Assembly: GCF_003589925.1 (NCBI RefSeq)
Contig: NZ_CP032382.1
Coordinates: forward strand, 5,084,001 to 5,148,000
Length of the DNA stretch: 64,000 nucleotides
Direction: 5' to 3'
From: Chryseolinea soli
Lineage (GTDB): Bacteria; Bacteroidota; Bacteroidia; Cytophagales; Cyclobacteriaceae
Of this stretch, positions 25,211-33,233 are shown piece after piece. The number at the start of each line of letters is the position of its first letter. Position 1 is the first letter of the stretch. The translations under genes and the position numbers were made by a program. The notes under the pieces are model-generated. The model had not been told where the DNA came from, ran no database searches, and worked only from the letters and a program-made list of their open reading frames with translations.

Positions 25211-25447
25211 CGCGCTGATCGTTGGTTTTAAAGATTTGCAATCTAGTGAATGAAACTTGAATGTTTTACTTGCTGAATGCTGCACCACGTCGAGTTCTTT
25301 TTCCGCTGAATCTAAGAATTTCGTGTCTTTTGTTACCGCGGCGTTATTTTGGATAATTTGATGGAGATTCAGCGACTTAAATATTTAACATTATCTAATA
25401 AAATGCTAAAAGCTATGCCGGAAAAGCGTGAACGTGTAGCATATTAC

Positions 25448-25455
25448 TACCTTTG
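25448..25455 (+). promoter_or_regulatory. -7 promoter box of the Imm32 gene
   Basis: TACCTTTG matches the Bacteroidota -7 consensus TAnnTTTG exactly and lies 39 nt before the ATG at 25495. No clear TTG is seen at the usual -33 spacing, so the call rests on the -7 box alone. Confidence 0.4.
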
Positions 25456-25494
25456 CCGACAGACCATTTAATGGACAAAATTTGATTTAGGACA

Positions 25495-25824
25495 ATGAAA
25501 AAATTCAAATCAGAAATCACTGGACACCTGGACATATTTGTAATCGAAAATGAGGACGAATTAGATGGCGACAAAATGCAATGGAAGCAGATTTTAATTC
25601 ATGGTGATCCGGACGGGCTAAAATCATTCGCAAAACTTTTAATAAAGTTAGCCGACCTCCAACAAGACCATGTTGCCGGACTTCCAATAGGCGCAAGAGA
25701 GCACGTTCACTTGCGACCAAAGTTCGACTTATCAAATAGCTCAGAAGCGGTAATTGTGGGAAGACTCGACGCAAAAGGGACCGGTGCCTTTTACGATAGC
25801 TATATTTCAAAGGATAACAGTTGA
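25495..25824 (+). CDS. Imm32-like immunity protein, orphan
   Basis: A 109-aa protein matching my recollection of the immunity protein Imm32 family: QILIHGDPDGLKSFAKLL, LPIGAREHVHLRP (conserved His pair) and VIVGRLDAKGTGAFYDSYI. Imm proteins normally neutralise a cognate polymorphic toxin encoded next to them. No toxin precedes or follows, so it is an orphan immunity gene or has been recruited to another role. It has its own promoter-like box at 25448. Codon use is AT-richer than neighbouring genes, suggesting transfer. Confidence 0.7.
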   Translation: MKKFKSEITGHLDIFVIENEDELDGDKMQWKQILIHGDPDGLKSFAKLLIKLADLQQDHVAGLPIGAREHVHLRPKFDLSNSSEAVIVGRLDAKGTGAFYDSYISKDNS

Positions 25825-26237
25825 TTCACTGAAAATAATATAAGTTACAACATCGTAAGCCTGTCGGGATGTGGCGGAGCGTTGTCGTCCTCAGTCGGCA
25901 GATGTGCAATCACTGCTGTGACAAAATATCAAATTCAAACGCGCTATTTCTTTTAAGATAATATAAGTACATTCGATGCACGGAACGTAAAAGGCATGTA
26001 AATCCTTTTCAGGATTAAAGGCCAGCGGTTGCTCTGAGCACAATGTCAGAGTTTATTTATCCATCGATAATTTGTAAGCGAGTGCCTTCCACGCACTTCT
26101 GATTCAAAACCTGGAAAAGGTTTACGCCCTGAGTCTTAAGGGCCATCGATATTCTTTAGTACCTGCCTGTTATCTGCTTCAGTTTCTTCTCCGAATAATC
26201 CATTCTCCATCATACCTGCTTCAAGAAAGGAGGATAT
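25825..26237. other. gene-free stretch upstream of the beta-helix gene
   Basis: About 410 nt with no supported ORF, tRNA or tandem repeat. The last bases contain AAAGGAGG about 6 nt before the ATG at 26238, an unusually perfect Shine-Dalgarno sequence for this phylum. I see no terminator for the Imm32 gene. Confidence 0.4.
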
Positions 26238-29200
26238 ATGTCATTTAATTTACAGCCACCGGATTTTCAGCGGCTGGGATCTTTTCTGATCATAAAAGAA
26301 GTTCGCGGCGCTGTAGTATTCAAATGGAAATTTTATGTATTCGTACTCCTGGCCTGCTTCGTCATGCCTGTCAAAAACTGGGGATCAGTGCCGGAATCGT
26401 TGCTGACCGGAAAATCCTTTACCGTCAATATGCCCGGCGATGAAGAAGATCCGAATGCCGGTGGGGGTGGTGATGACAATAAATGTGATGTCGACCCGAA
26501 TACACCGGGCGATCAATGTACGTTCAGAGCAGCGATCCAAAATCACAATGCGAACCGCCACCTGGACTTGAATACGATTTCCTTTAATATTGATACGAAG
26601 GCACTGGGGTTGGAGCGCGTCATCATCAAGGTAGGAAGTACCGGCCTGGGACCTTTGCCACCCGTCCTTGGTGCCGTCAACATTCAGGGCCTCAATTCAG
26701 GCAGTCCACCGGAAGCCGAAGGCCGGATTGAATTGGATGGGAGTATGGCAGGAGACAACGCCATTGGACTTCGATTGCTGGGGGGCAATTGTCACATCAG
26801 TTTCTTCGTCATCCATAGCTTTTCTTCTCATGGCATCTTCATTGCCGGTACCCCTCCGCCCGGAGAAGGTGGACACCGCCTGGAGTCTAACTATATTGGA
26901 ACAGATGTCACCGCCAAACAAGACAAAGGAAACGGTGGCGACGGTATTTTCATTGAAGACACTCCGGACAATATGATCGGGGGAGCAGGTTTACTCCGGA
27001 ATATTATATCGGGGAATGAAGGGTATGGCATCCGCATTCTGGGAAGAGATCCGAATGTATCGGGGAGTAGCCGTAGCGGAGCACCAAACAACAGACTGGA
27101 AGGAAATTTAATCGGTCTTGATTTCCTGGAACAGAATGTCTTGCCAAATGCAAAGGGAGGAGTATTGATAGAAGATGGCCGGGACATTTCAGTGGGAAGT
27201 ACGCAGGAGAATAAAGGCAATAAAATAGCCGGTGTCAAGAATGGCGTCACGATTCAGGGCAGCCTTTCGCAAGGTATCAAGGTGACGGGCAATTTTATTG
27301 GGAAGGACGGAACAGGATCTAAGTTTTTGGTAGGCATTCTTCACCGTGGAAAGCTGATTACCATCGAGGGGAACCTACTGGAAAACATAGACAGCATTGG
27401 CGTCGACGCCTTCCTGAACGCTGATGGCGTGTACAATATCAAGGCTAACCGGTTTGAGGGCAAAATGAGGATCGGAACCAAGTTGACTTTCGGGGAGGGG
27501 CGAACGATAAATATAGAATACCTCAATAATTACCATAGCGAAAATGGCAAGGGCGTGCAATTTGAAGAGTCTGTCAAAGGCAATATCAATTGGAATGTTG
27601 TCGGAAATTTCGCTAACCTGGGAGCCACCGGTGGGAGCCTTGTCATACGATCGAATGGAACAAAAAACTTCAGCAAGAACACCTGGGAACTCCATACGGA
27701 AGCGGGATTCAGATACATTGCCGAAATCGAAAAGAATGTATTCGCGACGGTGACCGTTACCGGCGAAGTGTATGACAGAAACGGGCTGGATGGCGTTGGC
27801 ATCAAGGCCACGGTGAAAGGAGAGCTTGCCTACGCCTTCCTCAATACGACGAGCAAAAGCAATGGAAAAGACGGAACACGGCTGGAACTCTTCGGTGAGC
27901 TTGGCGGCCAGTTTACTTTGCAAGCAAACCAGTCAAAGGCCGAGTTGAACGGAGGAGCGGGGTTTAGAATTATAAATGGATCAACCCGGTTAGATCTATT
28001 ACGCGCTCACTTTGAAAAGGACCTTATCAATGGCAATCTTGACGGGGGACTTTTTTTATTCGATGGCCAACTCAAATTCAGTGTGCTTGAAAACACCATC
28101 ACGAACAATGGTCCCTTTGGGATCGAACTTGGAGGTGGCACGCAGGCCAATGTTAAAGGCAATACCGTTTCAGGGAATCAGGTTGGCGTGAATATAATGG
28201 ATCATGCAGAGGCTACACTGACAAACAACACCATTTCGGATAATAGCATTGCAGGAGTCTTCACACAGCAGCAAGGGGTAGCGACGGTGAACAACAATAC
28301 GTTTACGGCGAATGGCACAGGCCTGGCCCTGGCGGGAAACGGCACGGGTTCTATCCTGGGAAACAGAATATCTGAAAATCTTGGGCTTGGTATTGACCTA
28401 GGCAATGATGGCATCACGGCCAATGATGCAGGTGATGCCGATACGGGAACGAACAACCTGCAGAATTTTCCATTGCTGAGTCAGGTAAGTTCCAACGGTG
28501 GCAACACCAACATCCAGGGATCGCTTAATAGTACACCCCATAACGTCTTTCGCCTGGAATTTTTTTCCAATGCGAAATGCAACGCTTCGGGATTTGGAGA
28601 AGGAGAGACCTTCCTCGGTTTCGAACAAGTCACAACGGATAACGCGGGCAACGCTGTGTTTTCGGTTAATTTCAGCAACACTATCGTTCCCGATGGCGCT
28701 TTCATTACTGCGACAGCCACCGATTCGGCCAATAATACCAGCGAATTTTCTCCCTGCTTGTTCTTTGGAACAATAGCCGATTTGGAGCTCACCCTGCAAG
28801 CCGATAAAACTAACCCGACCGTAGGAGAACAGGTGACCTTCACCATTACTTTAACAAACAAAGGCCCTGCCGGAGCCACGGGTATAGCCGTGAAGGATGC
28901 CGCTCCGATGGGTTTGAACTTTGACAACATTGCGGCAAGTACAGGTAGCTATAATGCAACCACCGGTATCTGGACAGTTGGCGCTCTGAGCCTGGGAAAT
29001 AGTGCCACCCTTACCATCCTAGCTACCACGCTGCAGGCGGGCCTCGCCACCAACGTGGCAGAAGTATCAGCCAGCGATCAGGGCGACCCCGATTCAACTC
29101 CCGATAACGGGGTTGACAGTGAAGATGACCAGGGTTTCATTTCCGTAGAAGTCCAGGAAGTAACAGGTATAGAACAAATGGAACCGTTGGAAAATGTAGG

Positions 29201-29444
29201 CCTGTATCCCAATCCGTTCTTTATTTCCACAACTATTACGTTTGAGTTGGTTCATCAAAGCAATGTTCAATTGACAATTTATGATGAGAAGGGAATGAAA
29301 ACAGGATCCGAATTCAGCCAGCTTCTACCGGCTGGAGTACACACCCTTCGCTGGACTCCAGAGCATTTACGTGCCGGGATATATTTTCTTTGCATACAAA
29401 CGGATACGTCGAGTTCAACGAGTCGGATGCTGTACATGAAGTGA
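26238..29444 (+). CDS. large secreted beta-helix protein with DUF11 and T9SS sorting domains
   Basis: A 1068-aa exported protein. The signal core is unusually internal (about 28-48, WKFYVFVLLACFVMP), after a 27-residue extension; the ATG is supported by the strong ribosome-binding site just upstream. After an acidic linker comes a right-handed parallel beta-helix region (about 65-760) with NOS/CASH-type repeats (NNTISDNSIAGVFTQQ, ANGTGLALAGNGTGSILGN). A DUF11 domain (about 850-960; ADLELTLQADKTNPTVGEQ) and a T9SS type-A sorting domain (last approximately 75 residues; LYPNPFFISTTITFEL to TSRMLYMK) follow. It is probably a cell-surface polysaccharide-binding protein or adhesin. No Asp triad typical of a pectate lyase is evident to me. 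Confidence 0.88.
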   Translation: MSFNLQPPDFQRLGSFLIIKEVRGAVVFKWKFYVFVLLACFVMPVKNWGSVPESLLTGKSFTVNMPGDEEDPNAGGGGDDNKCDVDPNTPGDQCTFRAAIQNHNANRHLDLNTISFNIDTKALGLERVIIKVGSTGLGPLPPVLGAVNIQGLNSGSPPEAEGRIELDGSMAGDNAIGLRLLGGNCHISFFVIHSFSSHGIFIAGTPPPGEGGHRLESNYIGTDVTAKQDKGNGGDGIFIEDTPDNMIGGAGLLRNIISGNEGYGIRILGRDPNVSGSSRSGAPNNRLEGNLIGLDFLEQNVLPNAKGGVLIEDGRDISVGSTQENKGNKIAGVKNGVTIQGSLSQGIKVTGNFIGKDGTGSKFLVGILHRGKLITIEGNLLENIDSIGVDAFLNADGVYNIKANRFEGKMRIGTKLTFGEGRTINIEYLNNYHSENGKGVQFEESVKGNINWNVVGNFANLGATGGSLVIRSNGTKNFSKNTWELHTEAGFRYIAEIEKNVFATVTVTGEVYDRNGLDGVGIKATVKGELAYAFLNTTSKSNGKDGTRLELFGELGGQFTLQANQSKAELNGGAGFRIINGSTRLDLLRAHFEKDLINGNLDGGLFLFDGQLKFSVLENTITNNGPFGIELGGGTQANVKGNTVSGNQVGVNIMDHAEATLTNNTISDNSIAGVFTQQQGVATVNNNTFTANGTGLALAGNGTGSILGNRISENLGLGIDLGNDGITANDAGDADTGTNNLQNFPLLSQVSSNGGNTNIQGSLNSTPHNVFRLEFFSNAKCNASGFGEGETFLGFEQVTTDNAGNAVFSVNFSNTIVPDGAFITATATDSANNTSEFSPCLFFGTIADLELTLQADKTNPTVGEQVTFTITLTNKGPAGATGIAVKDAAPMGLNFDNIAASTGSYNATTGIWTVGALSLGNSATLTILATTLQAGLATNVAEVSASDQGDPDSTPDNGVDSEDDQGFISVEVQEVTGIEQMEPLENVGLYPNPFFISTTITFELVHQSNVQLTIYDEKGMKTGSEFSQLLPAGVHTLRWTPEHLRAGIYFLCIQTDTSSSTSRMLYMK

Positions 29445-29599
29445 AGGTATGCCGGATTCGCGTTAACCTAAGGAAACAAATATTTAGCATTTGAAAGAGG
29501 GTAACTGGTTTATAATCAATCACTTATGGTGAATAGCCCGTAAAAACCCGCTTGATGGCTGTTTTTTAAAGATGACTTAGGGGGATTGCGAATAAAATG

Positions 29600-29607
29600 T
29601 ATCTTTG
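29600..29607 (+). promoter_or_regulatory. -7 promoter box of tRNA-Pro
   Basis: TATCTTTG fits TAnnTTTG exactly and lies 16 nt before the tRNA start, the spacing expected for transcription beginning just upstream of the mature 5' end. Confidence 0.55.
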
Positions 29608-29623
29608 CGCTCCCTTATGGGAT

Positions 29624-29697
29624 CGGGGCGTAGCGTAGCCCGGTATCGCGCTTGGTTTGGGACCAAGAGGTCGTCAGTTCGAATCTGGCCGCCCCGA
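29624..29697 (+). tRNA. tRNA-Pro (TGG anticodon)
   Basis: A complete 74-nt cloverleaf. The acceptor stem is CGGGGCG with CGCCCCG, the anticodon stem CTTGG/CCAAG encloses the loop TTTGGGA (anticodon TGG), the T-arm contains GTTCGAATC, and A29697 is the discriminator. CCA is not encoded; it is followed by CGA. A -7 box precedes it and a strong terminator follows at 29752-29791. The 3' side borders an AT-rich accessory segment. Confidence 0.97.
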
Positions 29698-29751
29698 CGA
29701 AATGCACTGATAATCAATGAATTACGGTGTTAGTACGGAAAATTAATACAG

Positions 29752-29791
29752 AAAATCCTAGCTAAGAATTTACTTGGCTAGGATTTTTTTT
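29752..29791 (+). terminator. intrinsic terminator after tRNA-Pro
   Basis: AAAATCCTAGC (29752-29762) pairs perfectly with GCTAGGATTTT (29777-29787), followed by further T residues to 29791. The 11-bp stem has a 14-nt loop. It is a clear Rho-independent terminator 55 nt after the tRNA. Confidence 0.9.
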
Positions 29792-29882
29792 GTGATTAAA
29801 GTATTGCAAGATTACCGTTTCGCTCCATTCACTCTGGAAACCCCTTTAGCTGTGATTAGTATTGAGCAAATGGCGAACATGA

Positions 29883-30137
29883 ACATGCAATCTGAGCGAC
29901 GAGATATGGAAGTTCTTATATTCACGCGATTATGATCCACCACACTTCCATGTGAAATCAAAGGACGGTTCAATCAATGCTCGATTTCGTATAGACGACG
30001 GTTCCCTAATGCCCGGATCCAGCGACATACGGAACACGGTATTGAAGCGGATAAATTTGTGGTATAGTAGGCATCAAGGTAAAGCTTATGATAAAAGTGA
30101 TTTGGGACAAGCGAAATCAAATGCGAGCGACCAGTAA
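29883..30137 (+). pseudogene. DUF4160 remnant or protein with unusual start
   Basis: The frame from 29883 to TGA 30135-30137 encodes a DUF4160-like segment: YSRDYDPPHFHVKSKDGS, ARFRIDDGSLMPGSSDIRN, VLKRINLWYSRHQGKAY. The frame begins right after TGA 29880-29882 and has no ATG before the conserved DPPHFHV; GTG at 29952 would lose the His motif. The only upstream ATGs (29870, 29876) are in another frame. A frameshift, a 5' truncation or a non-ATG start are all possible. DUF4160 genes often accompany DUF2442 genes in toxin-antitoxin-like pairs; no partner follows. Confidence 0.55.
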
Positions 30138-30153
30138 CCAATAACATTTCTAT

Positions 30154-30981
30154 ATGCGCGATAACTCAAACGAGCCTCCTGAACGACCAGAGCCAATCGA
30201 TATTGAATCCACGTTTAATCAATTTGTGAATTTCTACGGCGGGAAGCAAGTGGCTGATATGTTTCAAAACAAGATTACCACCCCTAACGCTGACTACTAC
30301 TTTCCAGATCAGAATATCATCGCAGAGTTAAAATGCTTTGAGAAGGATATGGCATCGGTTGAAGGATTTGAAAGAATGGAAAAGTTATTCGAAAGCTGGT
30401 TGTCGCGCGGATTGATTAAGGGTGAAGAATTCATAGCAATTGCGTTTGGGCGAATCCCCTATCCCCAACAGTGTATCATGGAACTTTGGACGAGTATAAG
30501 GAAGTCTGTCGACTACGTACTCGATAAGGCGGTTAAACAAGTTCGCGAAACAAGGAAACTGTTGGGCAAGCCAGATGCGTCTGGTCTTTTATTATTGTGC
30601 AACGACGGTAATTATGGGTTGACGCATAGGGAATTACTCGGTGTGATAGGTAATCTAATGGCAAGTAAATATTCCTCTATGGTTGATGGTTTTGTTTATT
30701 TCACATATAATCAAACCGTCAGGATTCCCGGGAGTGACATCGATCACCAATTGTGGACGGCCGCATATTCGGAAAATACACCAGATAAGATCGTGAATTT
30801 TGTAGACGATCTAGGTTCAAAATATTTTAAGTTCATGGAGGTACATACGGGTGTGCCAATAGCCGAAAGCCGAGTGATGGATGTAAAGGACGGGGTTTCA
30901 CTAATCAAGGATATGGTCTATGTTCCGAAAGAGAAGGTCTTCAAGAAAGCCGGGAAACAGAGGTCAAAAAAAGGGAAGTAG
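30154..30981 (+). CDS. unknown protein, possible PD-(D/E)XK nuclease
   Basis: A 275-aa cytosolic protein I cannot assign. Near its N-terminus NADYYFPDQNIIAELK gives Asp47 (and Asp52) followed by Glu58-x-Lys60, the spacing and hydrophobic context of a PD-(D/E)XK nuclease core, which is common in restriction and defence proteins. The rest is mixed alpha/beta (LLLLCNDGNYGLTHRELLG) with a Lys-rich tail (KKAGKQRSKKGK). It starts 16 nt after the DUF4160 frame ends. Its AT-richer composition and isolation point to horizontal transfer. The nuclease idea rests on the motif alone. Confidence 0.7.
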   Translation: MRDNSNEPPERPEPIDIESTFNQFVNFYGGKQVADMFQNKITTPNADYYFPDQNIIAELKCFEKDMASVEGFERMEKLFESWLSRGLIKGEEFIAIAFGRIPYPQQCIMELWTSIRKSVDYVLDKAVKQVRETRKLLGKPDASGLLLLCNDGNYGLTHRELLGVIGNLMASKYSSMVDGFVYFTYNQTVRIPGSDIDHQLWTAAYSENTPDKIVNFVDDLGSKYFKFMEVHTGVPIAESRVMDVKDGVSLIKDMVYVPKEKVFKKAGKQRSKKGK

Positions 30982-31347
30982 ACACGTATTTAGATGGAAA
31001 CATCTTAAATGAATCTTCCAGTTGTTACAAAATTGAAGATGTTCGATGTTCTCACGTCATGGGTTAACCCCAAATACATCAAATTTGCTCATACCAGCTA
31101 TTGTTGGAGAGTTGCAGGTCATTATGAATATGGTGATCCATATTATGATGTTACTAAGATCTCCAGATTTTACTTGCCTCGATCAATAACTTGTAAATAG
31201 CATATCTACATCTTCCTATTAAGATAGTACGCTTTTTTTTAAACGATCATGGAATTATGTAACCGTTGTCTGAGAAGTATTTTTGCCAGAATGAGTACAC
31301 CTTCGTCACCAATCGTGATACTGGATATTTTGTGCTGTCCTGCAATT

Positions 31348-31737
31348 CTAAGCCGAGTACGCCTCAGCACCGAACGTGAAATCGAAGGTGTAGTCGAACA
31401 CGTTGACATAGGTGATGGTTTGGTCTTTCAATACTTTGTGATTTCTATCAAGAAGTATGTGCTTCAGACCGTCGGCTATATCCCGTAGGATATTTAATTC
31501 AAGTTGAATTTGAGTGTCAGCATAGCCTTTGATCACTGTGTGGTCATTGGGCAGTAGTATTTCTAACCAGTCGTGGTATAGCTGCCAAGCAAGAATGGCG
31601 AATGCTTCCGCCTCATGGTGGTTGCCCCGATCCTTTTGAAATAATTGATAATGGTAGTCTATGCGGTTCCAGTAATCAACCAATTGATCCTTACCGAACG
31701 CTGATACGCGTGTTGGGATGCTTTTTTGCTTGGACAT
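31348..31737 (-). CDS. hypothetical protein of the tRNA-Pro island
   Basis: A 129-aa cytosolic, mostly helical protein (VDYWNRIDYHYQLFQK, AEAFAILAWQLYHDWLEIL) with an aromatic C-terminus (YVNVFDYTFDFTFGAEAY). No family recognised. It begins 41 nt after the stop of the 66-aa gene at 31779-31979 on the same strand; the two form a probable two-gene unit, as small toxin-antitoxin or defence modules do, but nothing in the sequence proves that. Confidence 0.55.
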   Translation of the reverse strand: MSKQKSIPTRVSAFGKDQLVDYWNRIDYHYQLFQKDRGNHHEAEAFAILAWQLYHDWLEILLPNDHTVIKGYADTQIQLELNILRDIADGLKHILLDRNHKVLKDQTITYVNVFDYTFDFTFGAEAYSA

Positions 31738-31778
31738 TAGATGGATGCAGGTCGTCGAGGAAGAGCCTTGCTATCGGG

Positions 31779-31979
31779 CTAGTTTTCAACTGTCCAAGTG
31801 AAATGCCTTTCCGAGAATTTGGCGACAATTTTACTCACGGTTACAAAGTTATCGGTATCCATAGTGAGGCGAGCCAGTTCTCTGTCGTATGAAAAATATG
31901 TGATGCTTGGGATCGCATTGAAGATTGCATCGGCAATCTCTTTGAGATCACCAGCATAGACCATCGTTACTGTTTTCAT
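31779..31979 (-). CDS. small hypothetical protein (66 aa)
   Basis: A 66-aa alpha/beta protein (MKTVTMVYAGDLKEIADAIF, then FVTVSKIVAKFSERHFTWTV). It is the first gene of the minus-strand pair with the gene at 31348. Upstream on the minus strand lies TTGTAAAATTGTACAATC, a near-palindromic AT-rich segment 2 nt before the ATG that could be an operator. No family recognised. Confidence 0.5.
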   Translation of the reverse strand: MKTVTMVYAGDLKEIADAIFNAIPSITYFSYDRELARLTMDTDNFVTVSKIVAKFSERHFTWTVEN

Positions 31980-32041
31980 GATTGTACAATTTTACAATGA
32001 TGAAGGTACGAAAGTTTTTTGGTATTACGCACTTTTGCACT

Positions 32042-32061
32042 GGTCGCCAATGATGGCGACC
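32042..32061. repeat. perfect 8-bp hairpin between divergent genes
   Basis: GGTCGCCA (32042-32049) and TGGCGACC (32054-32061) flank ATGA. It lies in the 137-nt gap between the divergent genes starting at 31979 (minus) and 32117 (plus). It could be an operator shared by both promoters or a small palindromic repeat. Confidence 0.5.
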
Positions 32062-32116
32062 GAAGTCTTGGGGTTTTGCTATATTGCGTGTTAAACTTAC
32101 TAAGCGAGGGTCCCGC

Positions 32117-33016
32117 ATGACGAACATTTATTGGGCAGTATACAAAAACTTAGAAGCGGAGATCGTAAAACTGACGTATGCGATTCACGTTGATGACAAT
32201 CAATTAGAAGTCTATTCCTCCCTGATCTCGGATTTAATTCTCAGGGCATCTGCGGAAATTGAATCGATTTCAAAAGAACTGTATAAGGCGAACGGTGGGA
32301 CGAAAACACAAAAGATTAAGTATGACTCGGACGCGCTAGACCATTTAAATGGTCTATGGAAGATTGACAAGAAGGTCGTGCTTATTAGTTCGATAAATTG
32401 TTACCAGACATCAAAAATTTTAATTCCATTCGCTAAAAATGAGACGAGCACATTTCATGGAGGTATGACATATTCTTGGAATAACTCTTATCAAAATTTG
32501 AAACACGATAGAGCGAATTCACTTCGATTCGGAAGTATAAAATATCTTTTTGATATAATGGCTGCTCTATTCATTTTGAATATCTATTATAAGAGTGAAC
32601 GTTATCCCCTTAAAAGAGATGCCCAAGCCACTAGTTTTCCAATCGGTCTCGGGTCGGAACTATTCTCAATTAAACTCCATGCATGGTCAAGTTACGATGG
32701 AAAAAATAATTATTTGAGAAGGGATGAGTTTGATGAGTGCCTATACTTCACCGGATATACAAAAGACTCTTTGGAGGAGATAGAAAAAGCGCATGAAGAA
32801 ATGGTGAAACATCAAGAAGAATTATTTTCGAAACATCCCAAATTTATCAACTATCAAAAGAATAATAACATTCAAGATTATAAGGGTAACAACCTCATGT
32901 TTGACGTTTTAGGACGGGATGATTACATGAGTTTGATGGGAATCGCAAGTCCTAAGATGCTCGAGGTCTATAAGACAACCGAATTTGAAGGGTTGATTAA
33001 TAAAGACGACGCTTAG
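32117..33016 (+). CDS. unknown helical protein, HEPN-like segment
   Basis: A 299-aa cytosolic, largely helical protein. I prefer ATG 32117 (MTNIYWAVYKNLEAEI) to the TTG 33 nt upstream. It starts with helices (VYSSLISDLILRASAEIESI), and about residues 120-170 read NSYQNLKHDRANSLRFGSIKY and LFDIMAALFILNIYY. This resembles the KHxR-type signature I associate with HEPN-like domains in defence proteins, but it is not a canonical RNase Rx4-6H motif. Its C-terminus is charged. It is AT-rich relative to the flanking core genes and is the last gene of the tRNA-Pro island. Confidence 0.6.
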   Translation: MTNIYWAVYKNLEAEIVKLTYAIHVDDNQLEVYSSLISDLILRASAEIESISKELYKANGGTKTQKIKYDSDALDHLNGLWKIDKKVVLISSINCYQTSKILIPFAKNETSTFHGGMTYSWNNSYQNLKHDRANSLRFGSIKYLFDIMAALFILNIYYKSERYPLKRDAQATSFPIGLGSELFSIKLHAWSSYDGKNNYLRRDEFDECLYFTGYTKDSLEEIEKAHEEMVKHQEELFSKHPKFINYQKNNNIQDYKGNNLMFDVLGRDDYMSLMGIASPKMLEVYKTTEFEGLINKDDA

Positions 33017-33233
33017 TATAGATTTTCATTTATATAACGATTTCCGACATGCAGCTTGATGTCGGTACCTCGGAGATACTGTTTGAACTCTTGCGATAGG
33101 AATTGGCAAACCATGATGTCCAAACAATCGGACATGTGGGCGTAAAGTTCAAATGTAGAGAATTAACGACCGTCTAAACCAGATGTTGGGGTAGTTTTCT
33201 GATTTTTTGCATCACCTCACAACAGCATCCTCT

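Noticed and set aside
31009..31200. 63-aa plus-strand ORF after the putative nuclease gene
   Set aside because: No ribosome-binding site or family; it may be chance, though a small protein cannot be excluded.
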